A DNA stretch of 64,000 nucleotides from Algoriella xinjiangensis (GCF_900115015.1 NZ_FOUZ01000015.1:1-64000), one strand, 5' to 3'; positions 24,349-32,376 are shown, counted from the stretch's first letter. Numbers and translations: made by a program. The notes: a model not told the origin generated them from the sequence alone.

Positions 24349-24387
24349 TACAATTAAGCCAACTCTTTGGGAGTTGGCTTAATTGTA
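24349..24387. terminator. long perfect hairpin downstream of the dnaA operon
   Basis: A 17-bp perfect stem (24349-24365 with 24371-24387), loop TTTGG. It lies 73 bases past the stop of the RsmI-like gene on the minus strand and upstream of the Mpo1-like gene. There is no T tract on either side, so it may be a transcript-stabilising 3' structure or a regulatory hairpin rather than a classic terminator. Confidence 0.55.
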
Positions 24388-24460
24388 TACTTTGTAAAAA
24401 TGAACTCGGGAAAAGCAACACAACGTGTTGATGTATTCCTAAATTATTTTATTATAAAAT

Positions 24461-25168
24461 TTACGCTTGCATTACAAAAATTGCAGGACGTTTATGATAA
24501 TCATATTTCTCTTTTTTCCAATCTTTAATGCTTAATGTACGGATATCTTCGTCTTCTAATGTGATATGACAAGCCACACAAATTTTGGTTTCGGAACGCA
24601 AAATTTTCGTCAAATCGTCAACCATTTGATTGTTACGATAAGGTGTTTCCATAAAAATTTGCGCAATTCCAGTTTTCGCACTTTCAGCTTCTAAATGCGA
24701 CAATCGTTTTTTACGATCTGTTTTATCAATTGGTAAATAACCGTGAAATGCAAAGTTTTGACCATTCATTCCCGAAGCCATCAACGCCAATAAAATAGAC
24801 GAAGGACCAACCAAAGGTACAACCTGAATGCGTTTTTCTTGGGCTACTTTTACCAACTGTGCGCCTGGATCTGCAACCGCAGGCAAACCAGCTTCGGAAA
24901 TAACACCAACCGAAATTCCTTTGTCTAATATTTTTATAATATCAAACAATTCCGCAGGTTTTGTATCCTTATCTAATATATAAATTTCTAAATCTGCTTG
25001 CACTTTTTCTGGACAAACTTGTTTAATAAATTTACGCGCAGACTTCTCATTCTCAACTACAAAAGTATTTAAAGAACGGATAATATCTAAGTTATATAAA
25101 GGCAATACTCTACTGTGTTCGCTTTCACCTAAAAGTGAAGGAATTAGATAAACTTTAGCCGTATTCAT
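24461..25168 (-). CDS. RsmI-like SAM-dependent methyltransferase
   Basis: A protein of 235 residues of the tetrapyrrole-methylase fold, as in RsmI, which 2'-O-methylates C1402 of 16S rRNA. Visible blocks are GVISEAGLPAVADPGAQLV (residues about 80-98), VPLVGPSSILLALMASG and FMETPYRNNQM. The N-terminus (YLIPSLLG.SE) differs from E. coli RsmI and matches a Bacteroidota subgroup whose RNA target is less certain. An upstream start would overlap the phosphatase gene; the ATG at 25168 leaves a 10-base gap and fits. It is the last gene of the dnaA operon. Confidence 0.83.
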   Translation of the reverse strand: MNTAKVYLIPSLLGESEHSRVLPLYNLDIIRSLNTFVVENEKSARKFIKQVCPEKVQADLEIYILDKDTKPAELFDIIKILDKGISVGVISEAGLPAVADPGAQLVKVAQEKRIQVVPLVGPSSILLALMASGMNGQNFAFHGYLPIDKTDRKKRLSHLEAESAKTGIAQIFMETPYRNNQMVDDLTKILRSETKICVACHITLEDEDIRTLSIKDWKKEKYDYHKRPAIFVMQA

Positions 25169-25178
25169 TGTAATAAAA

Positions 25179-25625
25179 TTAAAGATTGTATTTGGTGATG
25201 ATGCCATTTGTTGCATCATCTAGTAATTGATAAACATGCTCAAAAGCATCTTCGTTATCGTAATAAGGATCTGGAACATTGTGTGCAACACCCAAACCTT
25301 CTTTCAAAATTAGTTTTACTTTATTTTGTTCTTCTTCGTTTCGCGCTAATTTTTGTAAATCAATAGAATTTTGTTTATCCATTGCAAAAATTAAATCAAA
25401 CTCTTCAAAAAAAATTGGATTAAAATGCATTGCACGTTGATCAGAAATATCTACACCATGCATTTTTGCTACAGAAACAGAGCGACGATCGGGCTGTTCG
25501 CCAACATGCCAATCTCCAGTTCCGGCAGAATCTACAAGATGTTTATCGCCAACTTTTGCTTGCAAAATACCTTCTGCTAAAGGAGAACGACAAATATTTC
25601 CTAAACAAACCATTAAAATTTTCAT
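25179..25625 (-). CDS. low-molecular-weight protein tyrosine phosphatase
   Basis: A protein of 148 residues. The P-loop is CLGNICRS (Cys7 nucleophile, Arg13) directly at the N-terminus, and the general acid is the Asp of DPYYDN near residue 118. All catalytic residues are present. Bacterial members dephosphorylate tyrosine kinases of capsule synthesis or arsenate-like substrates; no kinase is next to it here. It lies 18 bases downstream of dnaA in the same direction and 10 bases before the methyltransferase, so a three-gene operon is likely. Confidence 0.92.
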   Translation of the reverse strand: MKILMVCLGNICRSPLAEGILQAKVGDKHLVDSAGTGDWHVGEQPDRRSVSVAKMHGVDISDQRAMHFNPIFFEEFDLIFAMDKQNSIDLQKLARNEEEQNKVKLILKEGLGVAHNVPDPYYDNEDAFEHVYQLLDDATNGIITKYNL

Positions 25626-25643
25626 GGTAAAATTTTTCTAAAA

Positions 25644-27071
25644 TTAATCTGCTATTTTTCTCGAAATATCTTCTATATATCCACGGAAAGCTTTGTCTGT
25701 TTCTTGCAGATTTTTAACGGTTTTACATGCGTGTAAAACAGTTGCATGATCGCGTTTACCAATCTGTTTACCAATGCTTGCCAATGATGCTTTGGTATAT
25801 TGTTTTGCAAAATACATAGCCAATTGACGTGCTTGCACAACATCGCGTTTACGTGTTTTTGATTGAATATCTTCCATCTTAACTTTGAAGTATTCGCAAA
25901 CTGTTTTTTGAATATAATCTATCGAAATTTCTTTGCGTGCAGTTTGCACTAATTTAGACAACGTACGTGCCGTTAAATCAAGTGTAATTTCGCGTTTATT
26001 TAAAGTTGCTTGTGCAATTATTGAGTTTAAAGAACCTTCTAATTCACGCACATTTGTATCAATATTTTGTGCGATATAATCCATTACTTCATCTGGAAAT
26101 TCGATTCCATCGTTTTCTAATTTTTGTTTCAAAATAGATAAACGTGTGTTGTAATCTGGATTTTGTAAATCGGCTGATAATCCCCATTTGAAACGAGAAA
26201 TCAATCGATCTTCCATATCTTGGATATCGGCTGGAGATTTATCCGAAGTCAAAATAATTTGATTTCCTCTTTGATGTAAATGGTTAAATATATGGAAGAA
26301 AACTTCTTGTGTTTTTGCTTTTCCTGACAAAAACTGAATATCATCCATAATTAATACATCTATCATTTGATAGAAATGAATAAAATCGTTTTGATTATTA
26401 TTTTTTACAGCTTCTATAAATTGTTGTGTAAACTTTTCTGTTGACACATATAAAACTGTTTTATCGGGATGAATATCTTTTACTTCTAAACCAATCGCAT
26501 GCACTAAATGCGTTTTTCCTAAACCTACACCACCATATATAAATAATGGATTGAATGAAGTTCCACCTGGACGTTTTGCGATTGCACGACCTGCAGCACG
26601 AGCCAAACGATTAGATTCACCTTCAATAAAATTACTGAATGTGTAATTGTGATTTAATTGCGAATCAATTTTAAGCTTTTGTAATCCTGGGATAATAAAC
26701 GGATTCATCATTTTGCCAGCTTGCAAATTAATTGGCGCTTCTACTTCTTGCGGTTTTGGTTTTTCTTTATTCGAACTCGGAATACGAACCGTAAAAGGTT
26801 CGCGTCCTTGCGATTTCTGATCCATTAAAATACTATAAACCAATTTTGCATCAGAACCAAGTTCTTTTTGCAATGCACTTTTTAAAATTTTGATATAATG
26901 CTCCTCTAACCATTCGTAAAAAAATTTACTTGGTACTTGAATCGTCAAAACATTATTAATTAATTTGCCCGGTCGTATAGGTACAAACCATGTGTTATAT
27001 GCATCTTCGGCAATGTTGTCCTTGATAAAAGACAAGCATTTATCCCACACAGAATTTGCAGTTATCGTCAT
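25644..27071 (-). CDS. dnaA: chromosomal replication initiator DnaA
   Basis: A protein of 475 residues with the four DnaA domains: DnaA_N (residues 1-80, WFVPIRPG), a short linker, the AAA+ core (Walker A GGVGLGKTH, Walker B VLIMDDIQFLSGK, SRFKWGL) and the DNA-binding C-terminal domain with GKRDHATVLHACKTV. It melts the replication origin and also acts as a transcription factor. The frame opens at a TTG (27083), but the ATG at 27071 gives the standard N-terminus. A single DnaA-box-like site lies upstream at 27154-27162. dnaN and recF are not adjacent; a phosphatase and an RsmI-like gene follow instead. Confidence 0.97.
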   Translation of the reverse strand: MTITANSVWDKCLSFIKDNIAEDAYNTWFVPIRPGKLINNVLTIQVPSKFFYEWLEEHYIKILKSALQKELGSDAKLVYSILMDQKSQGREPFTVRIPSSNKEKPKPQEVEAPINLQAGKMMNPFIIPGLQKLKIDSQLNHNYTFSNFIEGESNRLARAAGRAIAKRPGGTSFNPLFIYGGVGLGKTHLVHAIGLEVKDIHPDKTVLYVSTEKFTQQFIEAVKNNNQNDFIHFYQMIDVLIMDDIQFLSGKAKTQEVFFHIFNHLHQRGNQIILTSDKSPADIQDMEDRLISRFKWGLSADLQNPDYNTRLSILKQKLENDGIEFPDEVMDYIAQNIDTNVRELEGSLNSIIAQATLNKREITLDLTARTLSKLVQTARKEISIDYIQKTVCEYFKVKMEDIQSKTRKRDVVQARQLAMYFAKQYTKASLASIGKQIGKRDHATVLHACKTVKNLQETDKAFRGYIEDISRKIAD

Positions 27072-27153
27072 AATATTGTCCAAAAGTGCTTAAGTTTTAA
27101 TGTAAAAAATTGATAATCAGCGAAGTAATTTAACTAAACCTTCTCTACAAAAT

Positions 27154-27162
27154 TGTGCATAA
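27154..27162 (-). promoter_or_regulatory. DnaA-box-like site upstream of dnaA
   Basis: The minus strand reads TTATGCACA, matching the DnaA-box consensus TTATnCACA. It lies 83 bases upstream of the dnaA start, a position suited to autoregulation. Only one box is seen in the 256-base gap, so this is weak support for an origin. Confidence 0.5.
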
Positions 27163-27312
27163 ATTTTTAATAAAAAAAACGAAAAGGGTATTGATATATT
27201 AAAAAATACGTTGTATAATTAAAAAACTCAATAAGTAGTATGAGATAAAAATAAAAGTAATACAAAGATAATATTTTCAGACAAATTATGTCTTATCAAA
27301 ATTAATAATTAG

Positions 27313-27320
27313 TATTTTTG
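27313..27320 (+). promoter_or_regulatory. candidate -7 box placing the transcript start at the ATG
   Basis: TATTTTTG is an exact TAnnTTTG match and ends seven bases before the ATG at 27328. Transcription would start at or next to the start codon, so the mRNA could be leaderless. No good -33 box. Confidence 0.45.
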
Positions 27321-27327
27321 TTTCATT

Positions 27328-27588
27328 ATGGAAATAACACAAGAAAAAATTGACTTTGCAATAATTAAAGTAGAAAATCATTTAAGAGATTTAGGCATCA
27401 AAAATAATTTTGCTCTTTTAAAAATTGAGCCAAATGATGAACCAAATGTAAGGATATTTTATTTTGAGATTGCAAATCCTACATTTAAAACAATCGTTCA
27501 AATTCCTTATGATTTTTTAAAAGAAGAGCAAAAAGATTCTTCGCAAGCATCATTTAGTTGGATGGATTATAAAAAAATTACGGAATAG
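27328..27588 (+). CDS. small protein of unknown function
   Basis: A protein of 86 residues, acidic and charged, without signal or membrane segment. It appears to have an N-terminal helix (ITQEKIDFAIIKVENHLRDLG), then strands (NFALLKIE, VRIFYFEI, TIVQIPYDF) and a polar tail, a small alpha/beta fold. I recognise no family. The gene is divergent from dnaA, with its own -7 box, and a terminator whose stem overlaps the stop codon, so it is a compact monocistronic unit. The clean promoter and terminator support it being real. Confidence 0.72.
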   Translation: MEITQEKIDFAIIKVENHLRDLGIKNNFALLKIEPNDEPNVRIFYFEIANPTFKTIVQIPYDFLKEEQKDSSQASFSWMDYKKITE

Positions 27589-27630
27589 ACTTTATCATTT
27601 TTATAAAATAAAATGATAAAGTCTTTTTTT
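27587..27630 (+). terminator. intrinsic terminator overlapping the stop codon
   Basis: A 14-bp perfect stem (27587-27600 with 27611-27624), loop of ten AT-rich bases, then a run of T. The left arm includes the last two bases of the TAG stop. Confidence 0.88.
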
Positions 27631-27637
27631 TGTTCTC

Positions 27638-27645
27638 TATTTTTG
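27638..27645 (+). promoter_or_regulatory. candidate -7 box for the thioesterase gene
   Basis: TATTTTTG, an exact TAnnTTTG match, 33 bases before the ATG at 27678 and directly after a terminator. No -33 TTTG at the usual spacing. Confidence 0.5.
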
Positions 27646-27677
27646 AAACGAGAAAATGAAGGTTTAGAAAAATAATC

Positions 27678-28112
27678 ATGGAGAAGATAAATCAAGAAGA
27701 ACAATTAAACGTTTTTCGTACCAAAACGCGTATTCTATATAAACATACCGACCAAATGAAAGTTGTTTATTATGGTAATTATCCCGAATTTTATGAAATA
27801 GGTCGTGTAGAATTGATGCGCGAACGCGGTTTTCCATATGCCGAATTAGAAGCTATGGGTATACAAATGCCTATTATAGAAATGCATTCGAAGTACATTG
27901 GCAGTGCTTTGTATGATGAAATGATAGAAATTGAGGCAATTGTGAAAGAACGTGACAAAGGTGTTCGCATTCGTTTTGATTATACCATATATAATGAAGC
28001 TGGAAAAAAAATAAACGAAGGCTATACGGTACTTTGTTGTGTGAATGCCGAAACAAAGCGACCTGTTCGCATTCCCGAACGTATTTGGGCAAGTTTAGGT
28101 TTGGGCGAATAA
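27678..28112 (+). CDS. YbgC-like acyl-CoA thioesterase (hotdog fold)
   Basis: A protein of 144 residues of the 4-hydroxybenzoyl-CoA thioesterase/YbgC family. The signature HTDQMKVVYYGNYPEFYEIGRVEL (residues about 18-41) contains the catalytic Asp of the TDxxxxVYY motif and defines the family. It hydrolyses acyl-CoA or acyl-ACP thioesters. In Proteobacteria ybgC sits with tol-pal genes; here it stands alone before apt. Length is normal. Confidence 0.9.
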   Translation: MEKINQEEQLNVFRTKTRILYKHTDQMKVVYYGNYPEFYEIGRVELMRERGFPYAELEAMGIQMPIIEMHSKYIGSALYDEMIEIEAIVKERDKGVRIRFDYTIYNEAGKKINEGYTVLCCVNAETKRPVRIPERIWASLGLGE

Positions 28113-28165
28113 TCTCATCCTAATATAAATTATAGATTTTAGGAATATAAGCCAGATTTTCTCTT

Positions 28166-28173
28166 TAAATTTG
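28166..28173 (+). promoter_or_regulatory. candidate -7 box for apt
   Basis: TAAATTTG, an exact TAnnTTTG match, 28 bases before the apt ATG. The -33 region is poor. Confidence 0.5.
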
Positions 28174-28201
28174 TTGCTTACAAAAAACATTCAAAAACAA
28201 A

Positions 28202-28732
28202 ATGTCGACACTTCAAGAAAAAATAAATCAAACTATCGTTGATGTAAATGATTTTCCAAAAGAAGGAATTGTTTATAAAGATATTACACCTTTATTCTTA
28301 AATCCTGAACTTTCTGGAGAAATTGTAGACGCTTTTGTAGAAAAAGCCAAAGGAAAAGTAGACATTGTTTGCGGAATTGAAAGTAGAGGATTTTTATACG
28401 GAATACAAATTGCGCAAAAATTAAATGTTCCTTTCGTATTAATTCGTAAAGCAGGTAAATTACCACCTCCAACTATTAGCGAATCGTATGATTTGGAATA
28501 TGGACAAGCTACAATCGAAGTAAATTCGAATTACATAAAAGATGGTGCACGAGTTTTAATACACGATGATGTTTTGGCTACTGGCGGAACAGCAGAAGCG
28601 TGTGCTAAATTAGTAGAAAAATGTGGTGGAAAAACAACACAATTTTCGTTTATTGTTGATTTAACTTTCTTAAATGGAAAAGATAAATTAACACCATTTG
28701 CAACAGATATTGTTACTTTAATAGAATACTAA
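28202..28732 (+). CDS. apt: adenine phosphoribosyltransferase
   Basis: A protein of 176 residues that converts adenine and PRPP to AMP, a purine-salvage enzyme. Family blocks are DFPKEGIVYKDITPLF at the N-terminus, the substrate loop IESRGFLYG, RKAGKLPPPT, and the PRPP-binding VLIHDDVLATGGTA near residues 118-131. Length matches the family. It is followed by a terminator at 28739. Confidence 0.96.
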   Translation: MSTLQEKINQTIVDVNDFPKEGIVYKDITPLFLNPELSGEIVDAFVEKAKGKVDIVCGIESRGFLYGIQIAQKLNVPFVLIRKAGKLPPPTISESYDLEYGQATIEVNSNYIKDGARVLIHDDVLATGGTAEACAKLVEKCGGKTTQFSFIVDLTFLNGKDKLTPFATDIVTLIEY

Positions 28733-28738
28733 AAATAA

Positions 28739-28768
28739 GAAAGCCACTTAAAATTAAGTGGCTTTTAT
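28739..28768. terminator. intrinsic terminator between convergent genes
   Basis: An 11-bp stem (28741-28751 with 28754-28764) with a short AT loop, flanked by A and T runs. It serves apt and possibly the convergent SanA-like gene. Confidence 0.8.
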
Positions 28769-28770
28769 TT

Positions 28771-29421
28771 TTAATCTTTTTTTGGCTCAATTATTACTTC
28801 TGGTGTGCGATCATTACTAAGATCCAACAAGGCTTTTATGTTTGCCAAGACTTCTCTAAAACTTTGCTTTTTCTCTGTTTTATAAGGTCCACTATCTGCG
28901 CTATATCCAATACAATCTAATCCAAAAATCTTTCCTAAAAAAATAGCTCTTTTTAAATGGAATGATTGCGAAATTAGAATTACTTTATTAAACTGATAGA
29001 TATTTTTTGTTCTATAAATTGTGCTGTACGTATCCAAACCTGCGCCATCCAAATAAGTGTCTTCTATTTTTACGCCGCGATCTAGCAAATATTTTTCCAT
29101 CACATCAATTTCATTAAAACCTTCGTTTAGTTTTTCACCAGACAATAAAATCGCATCAATTTGATCTTCATTATACAATCTAATTACGGCATCTAATCGG
29201 TCTTTCAGAAATTTTGTCGGATTTCTATCTGCTTGTACTTTTGCTCCAAAAACAACTGCAACTCTATAATCATTCGGTATATTTCCTTGGTAATTGTAAA
29301 TATAATATGATGTAAAAATCTGAATAGCGAGTGCTACAAAAATTGTAAAAGCAGCTATTAATCCTATAATTAACATGCTTTTACGAACAAAAAATCGTCC
29401 TATTTTTACAATTTTACTCAT
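28771..29421 (-). CDS. SanA/YdcF-like DUF218 membrane protein
   Basis: A protein of 216 residues with one N-terminal transmembrane helix (residues about 15-40) and a DUF218 domain outside the cytoplasm. The pattern VVFGAKV, KDRLDAVIRLY, AILLSGEKLNE, YLLDRGV, LDGAGLDTYSTIYR, ISQSFHLKRAI follows E. coli SanA block by block. SanA is linked to the envelope barrier against vancomycin at high temperature. The catalytic role of DUF218 proteins is not settled. Stand-alone gene. Confidence 0.85.
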   Translation of the reverse strand: MSKIVKIGRFFVRKSMLIIGLIAAFTIFVALAIQIFTSYYIYNYQGNIPNDYRVAVVFGAKVQADRNPTKFLKDRLDAVIRLYNEDQIDAILLSGEKLNEGFNEIDVMEKYLLDRGVKIEDTYLDGAGLDTYSTIYRTKNIYQFNKVILISQSFHLKRAIFLGKIFGLDCIGYSADSGPYKTEKKQSFREVLANIKALLDLSNDRTPEVIIEPKKD

Positions 29422-29526
29422 TTATCCGTAACAAAAATATTTAGTTAACAAAATTCCACAAGTTTGGCGATACTAAAAAATTATAAATGTGAAAGTTTAA
29501 TTAATTTTTCATTGTAATTTTAGGCG

Positions 29527-30318
29527 ATGAATAAGCCAGAATTGAGAACAGTTACCGTAGAACGTTACTTGCAACCCTTGCGAGAAGGCGGATCTTTGCC
29601 TGCTTTGGCAGATGCAGATGACGGTTTTAGATATGTGTTAAAATTTAAAGGAGCTGGACATGGTCCTCGTATGTTAATTTCCGAATTATTGGGTGGAGAA
29701 ATTGCCCGCGTTTTAGGATTTAAAGTGCCCGAATTAGTTTTTGCTTTATTGGACGAATATTTTGGGCAATCGGAAGCAGACGAAGAAATTCAGGATTTAT
29801 TAAAGTTTAGCGAAGGCACAAATCTTGCTTTGCATTTTTTGTCTGGCGCTATTAATTACGATCCTGCTGTGATGAAAGTTGATGATAAATTATCATCTCA
29901 AATTGTTTGGTTAGACGCTTTTCTTACCAATGTTGACCGTACATTTAGAAATACAAATATGTTAATGTGGCACAAAGAATTATGGTTAATTGATCATGGT
30001 GCTTCGTATTATTTTCATCATTCTTGGGACAATTGGGAAAAAGCTGCTTTAACAACTTTTTCGCAAGTAAAAGACCATGTTTTACTAAAAAATGCAACAA
30101 AATTAGAAGAAGTTGATGCTGAATTTAAAGCAATTCTGAATGATGAAATTATTGATAATATTGTTGATTTAATTCCAGATGAATGGTTAGAAACCGAAGC
30201 TTATCATGCAACTTTTGATGAAATGAGAACGGTTTACAAAACCTTTATCAAAACACGATTACAACATACCGAACTTTTTATAAACGAAGCCAACAATGCC
30301 AGAAAAAATATTATATGA
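29527..30318 (+). CDS. HipA-like kinase-domain protein
   Basis: A protein of 263 residues resembling the HipA-like kinase family and not the full HipA toxin. It has REGGSLPALADADDG and VLKFKGAGHGPRMLI at the N-terminus (ATP site with a lysine in VLKF), the catalytic loop NVDRTFRNTNML (Asp137, Asn142) and a DFG-equivalent LIDHG (Asp156). The HipA N-terminal (Couple_hipA) domain is missing and no HipB-type antitoxin gene is adjacent. The next gene, encoding a DUF3037 protein, overlaps it by 23 bases; I know of this pairing in other bacteria. The kinase target is unknown. Confidence 0.82.
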   Translation: MNKPELRTVTVERYLQPLREGGSLPALADADDGFRYVLKFKGAGHGPRMLISELLGGEIARVLGFKVPELVFALLDEYFGQSEADEEIQDLLKFSEGTNLALHFLSGAINYDPAVMKVDDKLSSQIVWLDAFLTNVDRTFRNTNMLMWHKELWLIDHGASYYFHHSWDNWEKAALTTFSQVKDHVLLKNATKLEEVDAEFKAILNDEIIDNIVDLIPDEWLETEAYHATFDEMRTVYKTFIKTRLQHTELFINEANNARKNII

Positions 30319-30679
30319 GTATGCCATTCTTCGCTTAGTTCCGAAAGTTGAACGTGAAGAATTTATCAATATTGGGGTTATTCTTTTCTCTAAAAAAGAA
30401 AATTATCTAAAAGTAAAATATTTTATAAACGATAGAAGAATTAACGCATTTTGCCATGAATTGGATTTAGATTTTATTGATAGTAACTTGAATGCTTTAT
30501 CTAAAATTGCTGAAGGTTTACACACCGAATCTGCTATTTCTGAATTTGATGTTGCCGAACGTTTTCGTTGGTTAACTGCGGTCAGAAGTTCGGTTATACA
30601 ATCATCTCGTCCACATCCAGGTAAAACAAATAATCTTGAAAAAACATTAGATAAATTGTTTAAAGATCATGTTTTATAA
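30296..30679 (+). CDS. DUF3037 protein, partner of the HipA-like kinase
   Basis: A protein of 127 residues. DUF3037 features are YEYAILRLVPKVEREEFINIGVILF at the N-terminus, and FRWLTAVRSSVIQSSRPHPG near residues 80-100, where a conserved Arg-Trp and Arg-Pro-His stand out. There is no signal or membrane helix. The ATG lies 23 bases inside the kinase gene, so translation is coupled and the two proteins are likely to work together, perhaps as kinase and regulator or substrate. The function of DUF3037 is not known to me. Confidence 0.83.
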   Translation: MPEKILYEYAILRLVPKVEREEFINIGVILFSKKENYLKVKYFINDRRINAFCHELDLDFIDSNLNALSKIAEGLHTESAISEFDVAERFRWLTAVRSSVIQSSRPHPGKTNNLEKTLDKLFKDHVL

Positions 30680-30758
30680 ATTTAAATATTTAAAATTCAG
30701 TTAATTATATTTAGTTTCTTAAATTTACGTATACATTAATTTAAATTATTTTATCGCC

Positions 30759-31085
30759 ATGAGTACATTAAGAAACAGTGTAAGATTAATAGGGAATGTT
30801 GGAAACAATCCTGAAGTTAAAACATTAGAAAACGACAAGAAGTTTGCAAAGTTTAGTTTAGCGACAAATGAAGGTTATACAAACAGCAAAGGTGAAAAGA
30901 TTCAGCAAACAATATGGCACAATATTGTTGCGTATGGATCGATTGTTAATGTGATTGAACAACACATTGAAAAAGGTAAACAACTCGCAGTTGAGGGTAA
31001 ATTGACTTATCGTGAATATCTAGATAAGGAAAAGCAACAAAAAACAATAACTGAAATTGTAATAGATGAAATTGTGCTTCTTTAG
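30759..31085 (+). CDS. ssb: short single-stranded DNA-binding protein
   Basis: A protein of 108 residues made of one OB fold, with MSTLRNSVRLIGNVGNNPEVK and WHNIVAYG..VNVIEQHIEKGKQLAVEGKLTYREY as family blocks. The glycine-rich linker and acidic C-terminal tip (DDxIPF type), which recruit other replication proteins in the housekeeping SSB, are both missing; the protein ends just after the OB fold. It is therefore probably an accessory SSB paralogue, used in repair, recombination or DNA uptake. The stop is followed by a terminator. Confidence 0.88.
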   Translation: MSTLRNSVRLIGNVGNNPEVKTLENDKKFAKFSLATNEGYTNSKGEKIQQTIWHNIVAYGSIVNVIEQHIEKGKQLAVEGKLTYREYLDKEKQQKTITEIVIDEIVLL

Positions 31086-31090
31086 CGTTT

Positions 31091-31130
31091 AAAAAAAGAA
31101 AAGGGAAATGATAATATCATTTCCCTTTTC
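31091..31130. terminator. intrinsic terminator between ssb and the suf operon
   Basis: A 16-bp inverted repeat (31098-31113 with 31115-31130) with a nominal one-base loop, flanked by A7 on the left. It is best placed as the terminator of the minus-strand suf operon and can also end ssb. Confidence 0.85.
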
Positions 31131-31152
31131 TACTTATATTATATAAAACCAC

Positions 31153-32376
31153 CTATCCCAACATTCGGATAGCTGTTTTTAAACCGTCTATAAATGTATC
31201 AATTTCTGCTTTTGTGTTATAAACTGCAAACGAAGCACGAACTGTTCCTGGAATATTGAAATGTTGCATAATTGGTTGCGCACAATGATGTCCTGTACGT
31301 ACCGCAATTCCTTTTTTATCCAATATCATACCGACATCCGAAGAATGTACACCATCAAACTTTAAGTTGAAAGAAACTGCGCCAGAATGCTCTGCATCTT
31401 TTGCATAAATTTCTACTTCTTCAAATTCTGATAAACGTTGAATTGTATAATCAACCAACTCTTTCTCATAATCATGAATAGTTTGAATACCGATTGAATT
31501 AATAAAATCTACAGCAGCGCCTAAACCAATAATTCCTGCAATATCTGGTGTTCCAGCTTCAAATTTGAAAGGCAAACATGCATACGTCGATTTCTCCATC
31601 GTAACATCTTTTATCATCTCTCCTCCTCCATGAAACGGCGGTAAAGCATTCAAAATATCTTCTTTACCATATAAAACTCCAATTCCTGTTGGTCCGTACA
31701 TTTTATGTCCAGAAAAAACCAAGAAATCACAATCCATTTTTTGAACATCAATTGGTGTATGTGGTGCAGATTGTGCTGCATCTATCAAAACCCAAGCACC
31801 TTTTTCGTGTGCTTTTTGAATGATAATTTCTATTGGATTAACAACTCCTAATGCATTAGAAACTTGATTAACACAAACTAATTTTGTTTTATCCGTCAAT
31901 AAATCATCAAGCTTCGTGATATCCAAAATACCTTCTTTGGTTAATGGAATATATTTTAGCTTCGCTCCCGTTCTTTCGCAAAGCAATTGCCAAGGAACAA
32001 TGTTAGAATGATGCTCTATTTCTGTAATAATAATTTCATCTTCTGCTGTTAACACATTGCGCAAAACATTTGAAACAAGATTAATACCTTCTGTAGTTCC
32101 TCTTGTAAAAATAATTTCGTGATCGTGTTTAGCATTGATAAATGCTTGTATTTTACGACGCGATTCTTCCATCAAATCAGTAGCTTCCTGACTTAATGTA
32201 TGAATACCACGATGTACATTTGCATTGTATTTTTCGTAATAGGTGTCTAATGTATCTAAAACAACTTTTGGTTTCTGCGAAGTTGCACCATTGTCTAAAT
32301 AAACCAATGATTGACCATTAACTTCTCTATTCAAAATAGGAAATTGACTTCTAATATGTTGAATATCTAATGACAT
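31153..32376 (-). CDS. sufS: cysteine desulfurase SufS
   Basis: A protein of 407 residues, a class V PLP enzyme that removes sulfur from cysteine for Fe-S assembly. The PLP lysine is Lys225 in SGHKMYGPTG and the persulfide cysteine is Cys365 in RTGHHCAQP, both at family positions for group II (SufS) desulfurases. It is the last gene of the suf operon. The activator SufE or SufU is not encoded in this window. A terminator-like hairpin lies between sufD and this gene, so sufS may be made at a different level from sufBCD. Confidence 0.95.
   Translation of the reverse strand: MSLDIQHIRSQFPILNREVNGQSLVYLDNGATSQKPKVVLDTLDTYYEKYNANVHRGIHTLSQEATDLMEESRRKIQAFINAKHDHEIIFTRGTTEGINLVSNVLRNVLTAEDEIIITEIEHHSNIVPWQLLCERTGAKLKYIPLTKEGILDITKLDDLLTDKTKLVCVNQVSNALGVVNPIEIIIQKAHEKGAWVLIDAAQSAPHTPIDVQKMDCDFLVFSGHKMYGPTGIGVLYGKEDILNALPPFHGGGEMIKDVTMEKSTYACLPFKFEAGTPDIAGIIGLGAAVDFINSIGIQTIHDYEKELVDYTIQRLSEFEEVEIYAKDAEHSGAVSFNLKFDGVHSSDVGMILDKKGIAVRTGHHCAQPIMQHFNIPGTVRASFAVYNTKAEIDTFIDGLKTAIRMLG

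Noticed and set aside
27084-27327. Replication origin next to dnaA
   Set aside because: Only one DnaA box seen and no dnaN or other origin neighbours; without skew data it stays unproven.
29527-30679. hipBA toxin-antitoxin module
   Set aside because: No HipB-like DNA-binding gene and no HipA N-terminal domain; the partner is DUF3037.
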